Shown here piece after piece: positions 34,578-42,689 of a stretch of 47,897 nucleotides of DNA. A program made the translations under genes and the position numbers. The stretch spans positions 1-47,897 of the forward strand of contig JAUWPW010000006.1 of assembly GCA_030611415.1 (NCBI GenBank). Reading direction: 5' to 3'. Every line of letters starts with the position of its first letter. The first letter of the stretch is position 1. The notes beneath the pieces were generated by a model that had not been told where the DNA came from, made no database searches, and saw only the letters and a list, made by a program, of their open reading frames with translations. The stretch is from Candidatus Bipolaricaulota bacterium (lineage in GTDB: Bacteria > Bipolaricaulota > Bipolaricaulia > UBA7950 > UBA9294).

Positions 34578-34892
34578 TAAGTAGGATCAGGATTAACCCT
34601 GAACGGGTTCAGGTGCTTGGAAAGAGAAAAGGACTGCATGCATGTCTCAATTCCTTCTCAGACCTTTTGCGTAACAAAAGCTACATTATCTTTTAGCTGA
34701 GTAGTTTTACTTAATAGGATATGAGTGTCTGCTGGTAATGCGTGTAGATTTGACAGATGAAGTGGTTATCTTATAGCAAGGTGGCCGCCCATACCATCGC
34801 TTGTCGGTACCCTGTTTTCCGGTCCGGATCCCTCAATATAACATGCTCTTAATGGATCTCATACCCTTTTAGGATAATCGCATGCATTACTC
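34578..34892. other. Gene-free convergent gap
   Basis: This 315-base stretch separates the aor stop from the convergent D-threonine-aldolase-like gene. It contains a short hairpin (CCTGAA-CGGG-TTCAGG, near 34599-34614) suitable as a weak terminator, and a plus-strand promoter-like element at 34750-34777. No ORF or known RNA is visible. Confidence 0.45.
34750..34777 (+). promoter_or_regulatory. Orphan promoter-like element
   Basis: Perfect TTGACA, 16-base spacer, TATAGC, pointing on the plus strand into the 3' end of a minus-strand gene. No plus-strand gene lies downstream for about 12 kb. It may be chance or may drive a small or antisense RNA. Confidence 0.25.
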
Positions 34893-36002
34893 TTATTGGA
34901 CTTTCCCACGGGCTTTGATCTGCCACACGTCCAGTATCTGGCCATCTTGCAGCACGTACATCTCATCGTGGAGGTTTACGGTGGGACAGACGTGATTGGG
35001 AACGATTTCGATCTTGTCTCCGATCTCCACTGTTTGGGCTGAACCATGAGTATCGATGACGCCGTGTTCCTCATTCAACATGACGATCCTCGCCTCTGGA
35101 ATTTCTTTGATGTACCCATATCCGCAATAGTCGAAAGTAAAGCAATTGAAAGCTTCTTCTGGGAACAGAGCCTTACTACCCGCATCAACCACGATGATGC
35201 CAGGACGCGGCATGCTGATCACTGTAGCTAAGACACTCAACGCACATTGGTCCCAGTTCGCCGCACCGAGACACACTTCGATGACATCATTGAACACGTA
35301 GGTTCCAGGGCGCATCTCGGTGATGCCTTCAACACTTGGGATAAAGGGGGCGGACACTGTGGATCCCACGCTAACAACTTTGATGTCGTGACCTGCCTTC
35401 CGCAGGGTCTCTGCATGGGAGACCATCTCCTGTCCAACCTCTAGTGACTTGCACTCAATGCTCGCTCGCGAAGTACCGTGCTCAACGTGGCCTTCGTGCG
35501 TCATAATACCAAGTAGTTTGATATTGTTTAGAGTGGAAATTTGCTTAGCCAATCTAAGTATCTCTCCCTTATCACTTAGACCACATCGATGCACTCCGGT
35601 GTCGATTTCGATCAGAACTTCGAGGTGAACGTTTTTCTGCTGGGCCGCCTCATTCAGCATTTGAGCACCAACATGGCTGTCAACAGCCACAATTAGACGG
35701 ATCTTTTTTGCAAGCGCCGTAAGTCTGTCCAACTTGCGACGGCCGATGACCTGGTTCGCGATAAATATGTCTTTGATCCCCGCTTCAGCCATTATCTCAG
35801 CTTCTCCGAGTTTGGCAACGGTGATCCCGTTCGCCTCGGCTTCAATTTGGAGTTTAGCGATCTCGGGGGTCTTGTGAGTCTTTGCATGTGGGCGAAGATT
35901 CAATCCATTCTTCCTGGCGATCGAAGCCATTGCGCCAATGTTATTCTTCAGCCGCTCCAAATCCATCAGTAAAGCAGGCGTGTCGATGTCATAGTTGGCC
36001 AT
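34893..36002 (-). CDS. D-threonine aldolase/D-serine dehydratase-like PLP enzyme
   Basis: About 369 residues from ATG 36002, eight bases after AAGGAGA; the track start at 36020 precedes that site. The alanine-racemase-type barrel begins 'DIDTPALLMDLERLKNNI' and carries the PLP lysine in 'LRPHAKTHKTPEIA'. 'IEIDTGVHRCGL' and the C-terminal metal-binding 'NHVCPTVNLHDE' are typical of D-threonine aldolase and D-serine dehydratase relatives. The reaction would be cleavage or dehydration of a D-beta-hydroxy-amino acid. It stands with an ornithine-cyclodeaminase relic, a DapF-like epimerase and peptide transport genes, so D-amino-acid use is a reasonable inference. Confidence 0.82.
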   Translation of the reverse strand: MANYDIDTPALLMDLERLKNNIGAMASIARKNGLNLRPHAKTHKTPEIAKLQIEAEANGITVAKLGEAEIMAEAGIKDIFIANQVIGRRKLDRLTALAKKIRLIVAVDSHVGAQMLNEAAQQKNVHLEVLIEIDTGVHRCGLSDKGEILRLAKQISTLNNIKLLGIMTHEGHVEHGTSRASIECKSLEVGQEMVSHAETLRKAGHDIKVVSVGSTVSAPFIPSVEGITEMRPGTYVFNDVIEVCLGAANWDQCALSVLATVISMPRPGIIVVDAGSKALFPEEAFNCFTFDYCGYGYIKEIPEARIVMLNEEHGVIDTHGSAQTVEIGDKIEIVPNHVCPTVNLHDEMYVLQDGQILDVWQIKARGKVQ

Positions 36003-36129
36003 AAGTGACGTCTCCTTCATACGCTAGTATCTAGTTCCATGAATCGGCATACCTCTTCTTGAACGGTGTCGCGTAGACAGCCTTCTCTGGGCAATCTCCC
36101 AAGTCATCCTGATCTCAGGTCTGTCGTAC

Positions 36130-36542
36130 TCAAATCGTGATGTTGAGTCCCAATCCCCTCTCAACGGCCTTCTTCTGCGCAAATAGAGCAATTGCCGTAT
36201 CTTGCACGCCTACTCCTGTCAGATCACAAACCGTAATCTGTTCATCCCTTTCGCGACCGCGCTTGTTGCCCGCTGTAATTTCACCCAATTCGGTTAATGG
36301 AACATCCTCGGAAATCGCCTTTGCCTCTATGCCATGGTGCAACTCTCCCAGTCGCAAACATTGTGACTTGCGGTCACAGACCAGTCCATCCGCACGGGTT
36401 AGAACCTCTGGAAAAAGCTCGTGTTTCCCTTCAGCGTCTGCTCCCATTGCGGTAATATGTAGTCCTGGGTGGAGCCACTCTGGCCTTAGGAAAGGTGTCC
36501 GCGATGGTGGCTGCAGTAACCCATAAGAAAATTGTGGCGCAA
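36130..36542 (-). pseudogene. 5'-truncated ornithine cyclodeaminase/mu-crystallin relic
   Basis: The reading 'PSRTPFLRPEWLHPGLHITAMGADAEGKHELFPEVL' through 'LGELHHGIEAKAI' to 'DEQITVCDLTGVGVQDTAIALFAQ' is unmistakably the C-terminal ~130 residues of this NAD-binding family. The track's Met (36447) is only an internal codon: homologous residues continue upstream to about 36510, where the expected 'VTA(T)PSR' needs a frame change, and nothing earlier is homologous. The break lies within about 45 bases of the next gene's stop codon (36554). Intact relatives make proline from ornithine or reduce ketimines. The piece has no start codon and is surely non-functional. Confidence 0.78.
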
Positions 36543-36553
36543 GAGGGTCCGCT

Positions 36554-37231
36554 CTACTTTCGTTCTTCGGTTTCGTTGACTACCGCGACAACTTGATCCT
36601 CCAAGCTACCCGAAGGAACAATCCTTCTATCGAAAACGGCTGTCCCGATCGTGAATGCATAGGCTCCGGCTTTGACTACACGTCTGATCTGATCAAGGCT
36701 ATTCACACTTCCTGCGACGATCACCGGAATCTCCAATGCGTCAATGACGCGTTCCATCAACTCCTCAGGATTCTCCTTATGGCGGTAGGCCAGCAGATCG
36801 ATCCCAGCCACCCCCATCTCCTGTTTCTCCAACGCCTCGGCAACGATCTCATCGATCGAGCCGTGCAGCACGGACGGAATTCCGGAGATATTGCCGACGA
36901 ACGGATAGAATTGGATGCCCGTTCCCTTGATGATCTCCATGACATCTTCCGCGTATTGGCCGTACGATCCGATCAGCCGGTCGACGCCGAGTTCGGCTGC
37001 GATCCGCGCTCCACGAAGGGTCGATTCGCGGTCTTCGCTGACAACCTCGAGATAACTGGTCAATCCGGCATCGTCAATCGCCTTTTTCAGTTCCACAAGT
37101 CGATGCTTGGGGATACCGACGTCTTTGAACCCGATATTCTTCACTCCGAGGTTCTTCACATCATCGAGAACGCGGATCGGCGTCGGGATCGTCCGATCGT
37201 TGTATGTCAGAAAGAAAATGAAATCAGTCAT
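36554..37231 (-). CDS. TIM-barrel protein of unknown function, sugar-cassette associated
   Basis: About 225 residues from ATG 37231, seven bases after AGGAGA. The pattern of strands and helices is a phosphate-binding TIM barrel: 'IGFKDVGIPKHR', 'LEVVSEDRESTLRGARIAAELGVDRLIGS', 'GVAGIDLLAYR', 'VIVAGSVNSLDQIRRVVKAGAYAFTIGTAVFD'. The last segment resembles the phosphate-binding strands 7 and 8 of HisA/HisF, HxlA and related aldolases or epimerases. I cannot name the reaction. It is the third gene of a kinase/isomerase cassette, so it probably acts on the phosphorylated sugar as an aldolase or epimerase. Local GC is visibly higher than in neighbouring operons. Confidence 0.7.
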   Translation of the reverse strand: MTDFIFFLTYNDRTIPTPIRVLDDVKNLGVKNIGFKDVGIPKHRLVELKKAIDDAGLTSYLEVVSEDRESTLRGARIAAELGVDRLIGSYGQYAEDVMEIIKGTGIQFYPFVGNISGIPSVLHGSIDEIVAEALEKQEMGVAGIDLLAYRHKENPEELMERVIDALEIPVIVAGSVNSLDQIRRVVKAGAYAFTIGTAVFDRRIVPSGSLEDQVVAVVNETEERK

Positions 37232-37251
37232 TTGTTGCATCTCCTGTAGTT

Positions 37252-38784
37252 CTAGAAACTTTTACTCGCGGTAAACATTCCGCATAGGTCTTCGTAGAGT
37301 TTTGTGTACGCGGCGTACATCCTGGAATACTTCCCGGCAAGCTCATCGCGTGGCTCGGTGCTCGCCGGCGCAAGTCTCACCGTCTTGTCGACGGCCTCGT
37401 CGACGGTCTGCCACACACCGGTCGCTACACCGGCCAAGATAGCCGCGCCAAGGCATGCGGCATCCTGAGGATCCTGGGACACGATGACGGGGCGTTCCGT
37501 GACATCGGCTTTCATCTGCAGCCACAGTTTGCTCTTCGCACCGCCGCCAAGAGACCGGATCTCTTCGACCTTTATTCCTAATCCCTCAAACGCGTCGATC
37601 AATCTTCGGATCGCAAAGCACAGTGATTCCATAATCGCTCGAATCATGTGAGCCTTCGTGTGCCGCATCGTGAGCCCGAAGAACACGCCCTTGGCATCGG
37701 TATTCGATTCAGGCGGTCCTGCCCCCTGTAGATGCGGCAGAACGACGAGCCCTTCCGAACCAGGCGGAACGTTCGCCGCTTCACCCGTCATCAGATCGTA
37801 CGCGTCGACTCTGGTCCGTTCGGCGACCGACAATTCTTCCTGGCAGAACTTGTCCCTGAACCAGCGGAAGACCATCCCGCCAGTCGTAAAGGAATGCGCC
37901 ATGTACATGTCCGGCAGAGCGAAGTAGAAGCAGGGAATTTTCCCCTCCGGATCTTCGAACGGTTTATCGACAAGAGCACACATGGCGAGTGCGGCTCCGA
38001 TGTTCTCCGTCACCACGCCAGGACGGATGCAGCCGACGCCGATCGCGCCGCAAGCTTGATCAAGCCCTCCTGTGACAACGACGGTATCGGGAGAAAGGCC
38101 CAACTCGCGCGCGATCTCCTCTCGAATCGACCCGATGGCTTCGCCCGGCTCCCGGATCTCCGGAAGCTGAGAGGCGGAGATTCCGAGATACGCAAGCATC
38201 TCGTTCCACCACTGTTTCGTGTGGATGTCCCAGTACGTGGTTGAACAAAGGAGCGATCCTTCGGATACGTACTCCCCGGTCAGCCGATGGATCAACCAAT
38301 CCTCGATAAGCAGGAACTTGTCCACCTGCTCGAACAACTCCGGCTCGTTCCGCTTCATCCACAGGATCTTGGCAGCGGGCCATGTCGCACACATCGAGAC
38401 CTGTCCCGTCTTTCGCACAAGTTCGCTCTGCGGGAACACTTCGGCGAGGATCTCCGCCTCCTCGTGCGCACGGCTGTCCATCCAGACAATCGCCGGGCGA
38501 ACCGAGATACCATCCTTGTCCACCGGTATCAGCGTTTCCCCCTGTGCTGAAATCCCGATGCAGCGGATGTCCTCCGGAGCGACTGAACCGTTGCCCAAAA
38601 CTGCTTGAACCCCGCGCTTAACGGCGTTCCAATAGACCTCGACATTCTGTTCGACGACAAGCACCGATGGAACGATCAATTCGTACTCCTGGGTGGATTT
38701 CGCCACCAGGCGTCCGTCATCGGTGAACAGGGCCGTCTTGATCGCCGTCGTCCCGAGATCGAAGCTCAGTATGTATTCGGTCAT
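37252..38784 (-). CDS. FGGY-family carbohydrate kinase (xylulokinase-like)
   Basis: A 510-residue sugar kinase from ATG 38784, about six bases after AAGGA. The track ORF extends 98 residues upstream only because the frame stays open through the overlapping isomerase gene. 'LSFDLGTTAIKTALFTDDG' is the first phosphate motif, 'VTGGLDQACGAIGVGC' lies mid-protein and 'SLGGGAKSKLWLQMKADV' near residue 410 is the adenosine motif. The length fits xylulokinase, gluconate or erythritol/ribulose-type kinases. It phosphorylates the ketose that the preceding isomerase-like protein may produce. Clearly GC-rich codon use. Confidence 0.88.
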   Translation of the reverse strand: MTEYILSFDLGTTAIKTALFTDDGRLVAKSTQEYELIVPSVLVVEQNVEVYWNAVKRGVQAVLGNGSVAPEDIRCIGISAQGETLIPVDKDGISVRPAIVWMDSRAHEEAEILAEVFPQSELVRKTGQVSMCATWPAAKILWMKRNEPELFEQVDKFLLIEDWLIHRLTGEYVSEGSLLCSTTYWDIHTKQWWNEMLAYLGISASQLPEIREPGEAIGSIREEIARELGLSPDTVVVTGGLDQACGAIGVGCIRPGVVTENIGAALAMCALVDKPFEDPEGKIPCFYFALPDMYMAHSFTTGGMVFRWFRDKFCQEELSVAERTRVDAYDLMTGEAANVPPGSEGLVVLPHLQGAGPPESNTDAKGVFFGLTMRHTKAHMIRAIMESLCFAIRRLIDAFEGLGIKVEEIRSLGGGAKSKLWLQMKADVTERPVIVSQDPQDAACLGAAILAGVATGVWQTVDEAVDKTVRLAPASTEPRDELAGKYSRMYAAYTKLYEDLCGMFTASKSF

Positions 38785-38818
38785 AGTAGTCCTTGTTGTT
38801 TCTCCGTAGATCCCCCGT

Positions 38819-40156
38819 TCATAAGTTCGTAACGAAAATGCCGAGGAATTCGGCCAGATCGCAGAGATCCTCTCGAAGATCGCCCTCGGCCAAAACGAAG
38901 TGGTGTTCCATTCCGGCGTTCGCCAGGAGAGACAGAAGATCCTCGCCTGCCCAGGTGGCTTCCAGCTTGGCCAGTGAAACGCCGCCCATCCGGTGCCATT
39001 CCTCAAGCGACATTCCCTTGCATTCAACCTGCCCAGCGAACAACCGGTATGAATCCGAATCGTCCCAGACATTGACAAGGGTCGCCTTGTCCATTTTCCG
39101 AATTGGGAACTGCACGAAGCAGCCCGTCTCTCCTTCTCCAGCGATTGTCACTTCGTCGAGGCTCGCTGCGAGCGACAGCGCACAGCTGCCGGCGTGCCCG
39201 AGATATAAGGTCCCGTTCTCCGGACCGATATAGGCCAGCTCCCCGAGCATCGACGGCGCGGATGAAAGATCTCCGAGGAGGTTCATGACGGTCGTCCGCG
39301 CAAGGTCGCCCTCCGTCTCGAGGACGAATCCGTCATCTCCAAGCCACGATGCAGCGAGATTCGCCGCCCCCCACGCGTACGGATAGGTCTGAATCGTCGC
39401 GGCATCGAGCTGGTATCGGCCTTGGAGCTCCTCGATTGCCAGCGTCTCCGCCGCCGCTACGAGCAGGCGATTCTCTTCCCCCGGTTCGACCGCCGGCAGC
39501 TGTCCTTGGCTCGCCTTTGCCTGAACCAGTTCCTTTCGACGATCCAGCGAAACCCGCTCGACAGTCTCCAGAAATTCGGTCATCTCGATATGAATCACCG
39601 ATGCTCCGAAAAGCTCTCCGAGATCCCATTCCCCCGAAGTCATGTCCTGCGGTCCGAACGCCCGCCACGTCGACCGGGGGCCAATCAGACCGATGTGACG
39701 AGGCTCGTCCCGATGCGCGACCTTCGCTACAAGGGCGTATCGGTCGACCGCATCGCAGATTCGATCTTCGCTCGGCGTCCCGTACGCGAGTTTGAAGCCA
39801 ATTCCCCGATTGCGCAGGATTCCCGCGAAATGCTGGACCGCGGCGACCGAATACGTTTCCGGATACGGCAATCCCCACAGGAAGAGCGGAGCTCCGCTGC
39901 ACCGCGAGATCAAGTATGGAATCGAATCTCTGGCCCACGTTGCGTGGATCAGGACAGCCAAATCGACGTTCTCACTACGGAATCGGGTGCCCGCTTCAAC
40001 GGCGCCCGCATCGGTAAGAACGGTCTCCTCGTGTTTGATGATGACTACACCTCTGCGTTCCAGTTGATCGCCAGCTTCGGCCAACAGCGAACCCGCTCGT
40101 TCAAGCCCGGATTCTGCTTCGTTGCCAACAACTGCTAGACCTACTCTGGGGTTCAT
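38819..40156 (-). CDS. L-fucose/L-arabinose isomerase-like protein
   Basis: A 445-residue protein of the FucI/AraA-like superfamily. The N-terminal Rossmann-like half begins 'RVGLAVVGNEAESGLERAG' and includes 'DLAVLIHATWARDSIPYLI'. The middle has 'IGLIGPRSTWRAFG' and the C-terminal beta domain contains 'LYLGHAGSCALSLAAS' and 'GMEHHFVLAEGDLREDL', resembling the metal- and substrate-binding end of this family. It is shorter than FucI (~590) and nearer to the uncharacterised short relatives. I infer aldose-ketose isomerisation before phosphorylation by the FGGY kinase, 34 bases downstream. GAGGTATCTATTC precedes the start. Base composition differs from the neighbouring class V aminotransferase gene. 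Confidence 0.7.
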   Translation of the reverse strand: MNPRVGLAVVGNEAESGLERAGSLLAEAGDQLERRGVVIIKHEETVLTDAGAVEAGTRFRSENVDLAVLIHATWARDSIPYLISRCSGAPLFLWGLPYPETYSVAAVQHFAGILRNRGIGFKLAYGTPSEDRICDAVDRYALVAKVAHRDEPRHIGLIGPRSTWRAFGPQDMTSGEWDLGELFGASVIHIEMTEFLETVERVSLDRRKELVQAKASQGQLPAVEPGEENRLLVAAAETLAIEELQGRYQLDAATIQTYPYAWGAANLAASWLGDDGFVLETEGDLARTTVMNLLGDLSSAPSMLGELAYIGPENGTLYLGHAGSCALSLAASLDEVTIAGEGETGCFVQFPIRKMDKATLVNVWDDSDSYRLFAGQVECKGMSLEEWHRMGGVSLAKLEATWAGEDLLSLLANAGMEHHFVLAEGDLREDLCDLAEFLGIFVTNL

Positions 40157-40193
40157 GAATAGATACCTCCTTGTACTAATAGTTGGTTGCGTT

Positions 40194-40237
40194 CTGTCTT
40201 GCAGGAACCTCGTCTCAATTGGGTTCTTGCAAGACAG
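40194..40237. repeat. 16-bp inverted repeat upstream of the sugar cassette
   Basis: CTGTCTTGCAGGAACC (40194-40209) and GGTTCTTGCAAGACAG (40222-40237) pair completely apart from one G-U, with a 12-base loop. It lies between the stop of the class V aminotransferase gene and the start of the isomerase-like gene, both on the minus strand. No T-run follows. It could be a terminator for the upstream operon, an operator for the cassette or a mark of insertion. Confidence 0.65.
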
Positions 40238-40262
40238 GTCCTCGCTTCACCGCTGATCTTGG

Positions 40263-41549
40263 CTAGCGCTTCGTGCTCACAAACGTTTTCAGCGCAGCCG
40301 TATCATTCAAGGAATCAATCAACCGTGTCAGCTCTTCTCTTGTATTGTAAGGAGCGATCCCGACTCTTATCAGGCCTCCTTGATCCCGCAGCCCAAGGCG
40401 TTCAACCAATCTGGCAGCAAAGAAATCACCATGCCACACAGACAGGCCTCTTTCACCAAGGTAGTCAGCAACTTCATAGGGGGTAAAACCATCATAGGTA
40501 AAGGAAACTGTAGATGTTCGCGGATGTCCTGTCGGAGGGCCATAAATCTTGATCTTATTAATTTTCTCTAGTCCTTTGATGAGATACTGTGTCAATTCCG
40601 CTTCGTACTCATCAAACACAATGAGTCCGGCAACAATCCGATTCCGTCGAGTGTCACCCCTGCTTTCCGGTGTCTTGTTGAGCTGTTTTCCAAATTTGGC
40701 TCCCATATCAGCAACAAAACCCACCGCCGCTGCCGCACCAGCAATTCCTTCGTGATGAAGCGTACCGGTCTCGAACATGTCTGGCGGATAGCTCTTTTGC
40801 GGTCGTACACGCATCGGCCTGAGTTTACTCAGTACCTCTTTCTTGGCATACATAACACCAATGTGGGGACCGAAGAACTTGTAGGCCGAGCAAAAGAGGA
40901 AGTCTGTCCCGATCTCCCGCACGTCGATCGATCGGTGAGCCGCATAATGAACAGCATCAACAATAGTAAAAGCGCCTACAGAATGGGCCATTTTGACGAC
41001 CTTCTTAACATCCGTAATCGTACCAACAGCGTTTGATGCGTAGTTTACTGCGACTACTCTCGTGCCTGCGGAAAGTTTCCTCTCAAGATCAGCCATGCTG
41101 AGCGTACAGGTTTCTGTGTCAACAACAGCTTCTTCAACTATGACCCCGCGCTCTCGAAGCTGCTCCCACGGCCCTCGGTTTCCTTCATGATCGATCTCTG
41201 TTATGATGACTTTGTCGCCCACCGTCATCTCCCTCATCAACGCCTGAGCAAGAGAGAAATTTAAGGTAGTCATGTTGGCACCGAAGATGACTTCATCTGA
41301 TGAGCAATTGAAGAAATCAGCAAACGCACAACGAGCTTCTTTCAACATCTGATCGGTCTTCCTGCTGGTCTCAAACATACCCTCGACATTCGCATTACTG
41401 TTGATCAGATAGTCGTCCACGGCCTGAATAACGGTCTGTGGGACCTGATACCCTCCTGGCCCGTCCAAAAAAGCCACTGGATAACCGTTTACTGTATTTG
41501 CAAGCGAAGGAAACTCCTTCCTTATGTGAGTGCTCAGTGTCTCCGTCAA
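40263..41549 (-). CDS. Class V aminotransferase, cysteine desulfurase-like
   Basis: About 428 residues from TTG 41549, seven bases after AAAGGAG. Fold-type I PLP features are clear: 'FLDGPGGYQVPQTVIQAV', the phosphate loop 'FGANMTTLNFSLAQAL', 'EIDHEGNRGPWEQL', 'DAVHYAAHRSIDVREIG' and the Schiff-base lysine in 'CSAYKFFGPHIGVMYA'. Members of this 'cysteine desulfurase-like' branch often lack the SufS cysteine role and act as aminotransferases, lyases or racemases. No Suf/Isc scaffold gene is adjacent. It lies between a DapF-like epimerase and the inserted sugar cassette, so a role in catabolism of imported amino-acid derivatives is more likely than Fe-S assembly. Confidence 0.8.
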   Translation of the reverse strand: MTETLSTHIRKEFPSLANTVNGYPVAFLDGPGGYQVPQTVIQAVDDYLINSNANVEGMFETSRKTDQMLKEARCAFADFFNCSSDEVIFGANMTTLNFSLAQALMREMTVGDKVIITEIDHEGNRGPWEQLRERGVIVEEAVVDTETCTLSMADLERKLSAGTRVVAVNYASNAVGTITDVKKVVKMAHSVGAFTIVDAVHYAAHRSIDVREIGTDFLFCSAYKFFGPHIGVMYAKKEVLSKLRPMRVRPQKSYPPDMFETGTLHHEGIAGAAAAVGFVADMGAKFGKQLNKTPESRGDTRRNRIVAGLIVFDEYEAELTQYLIKGLEKINKIKIYGPPTGHPRTSTVSFTYDGFTPYEVADYLGERGLSVWHGDFFAARLVERLGLRDQGGLIRVGIAPYNTREELTRLIDSLNDTAALKTFVSTKR

Positions 41550-41635
41550 TATACATCTCCTTTCCAAAGTTATGAATGGATGCCGAAAAAAATACGGCGT
41601 CTTCTTTCCCCGTCCGTGATGATATTAGCTCATAT

Positions 41636-42568
41636 TTAGATCCATAGCTTCCCTGTTGCCACGATCTCAACGAGACTGTGACTGATGTACGCCTGTGTCA
41701 CCTTTCTGTCTTGAACAACGAGGCGCAACTCCATAGTGTCGGGTCCGCCCAGGCTGAATATATCGCCCCCCGTTTCAAAAAGCAGGGAGATATCCCCATT
41801 TTCGTCGATCTCTCCGTTCTCCACCATGGCGATGCCAACAGCTACGGTCCCTGTCCCACATGATGGCTCGTAGTACCTCTGGTCAAGACCATGAGGGAAG
41901 ACGAGACGTCCAGAGTGGCTCTTGGAGTACAAATCATACAGTGAGAAACATGAGGTCTCCCGTCCAATATATCTATGGAATTCATGTTGCGCTTCCTGGA
42001 ATATGCGAAACTCTTTCTCGTCCATTTGCTCAAACCTCATGTCGGGATAGACCTGCTTCGCAGCATCACCATTCATGACGAGGAACGTGCCAACTTTCAG
42101 TGCATCTATACCGGCAACTTTGAGGCGCTCAATACCCAAGGCATAACACGCTTCCACAAAAGCTGTCATATCAGTAAATACTCGCTCAACTTTCCCGTCC
42201 TGATGAAGGATTCTTAACCGAACGGGCCCTACGCCAGTTTCCAGAACCACATTCGTCTCCGGTTCCTCAATTGTCAGCCCAACGTGAGACGCTAGATCGG
42301 TTTCAACAATCGCTTTACCCAAGACTTGAGTTAATCCACCACACATACCGAGGAGCTCATATGAAGTGGCGTCGAGTATCTCCAACTTGATGTCAGCTAT
42401 TTCAGACTGATACACAAGCCCTGAGTTATGTCCTCCGATACTGGGCTTGGCAAGCACAGATGCTGCAACCGGAATCCCCTGTCCTTCTGGCATCTGGTCT
42501 GCGTAAAGCAGGACAATCTCATTTCCTCCCATGTGCCCTTTGATGAAATCAACTCTCTTCTTCTCCAT
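41636..42568 (-). CDS. DapF/proline-racemase-fold epimerase-like protein
   Basis: About 310 residues from ATG 42568, six bases after GGGGAGGA. Two Cys motifs at the expected places of a duplicated epimerase fold are 'LLGMCGGLTQVLGKAI' (near residue 75) and 'YEPSCGTGTVAVGIAM' (near residue 227). They parallel the 'CGNGxRC' and 'CGTG' motifs of diaminopimelate epimerase and proline racemase, whose two cysteines act as acid and base. The rest is too divergent to call DapF. Context with peptide transport and PLP enzymes suggests racemisation or isomerisation of an amino acid or a derived unsaturated acid. A PrpF/PhzF-like isomerase is the main alternative. Confidence 0.65.
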   Translation of the reverse strand: MEKKRVDFIKGHMGGNEIVLLYADQMPEGQGIPVAASVLAKPSIGGHNSGLVYQSEIADIKLEILDATSYELLGMCGGLTQVLGKAIVETDLASHVGLTIEEPETNVVLETGVGPVRLRILHQDGKVERVFTDMTAFVEACYALGIERLKVAGIDALKVGTFLVMNGDAAKQVYPDMRFEQMDEKEFRIFQEAQHEFHRYIGRETSCFSLYDLYSKSHSGRLVFPHGLDQRYYEPSCGTGTVAVGIAMVENGEIDENGDISLLFETGGDIFSLGGPDTMELRLVVQDRKVTQAYISHSLVEIVATGKLWI

Positions 42569-42689
42569 TCTCAATCCTCCCCATTCCGCATGCCCTAGTC
42601 TATCTCTTCTTCCTGTAAATAGACATCCAGTCTACTTTCCGCATACAAGGATCAGCTTCACTTTACCCATTACATCAGCGGCGCTATCA

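Noticed and set aside
38785-39078. 98-residue N-terminal extension of the FGGY kinase in the track
   Set aside because: The conserved kinase start 'YILSFDLGTT' begins at 38784 with a ribosome-binding site; the extension is merely open frame across the FucI-like gene.
40263-41549. SufS cysteine desulfurase for Fe-S assembly
   Set aside because: The fold matches, but there are no SufBCD/U or IscU genes nearby and the protein fits the broader 'cysteine desulfurase-like' group.
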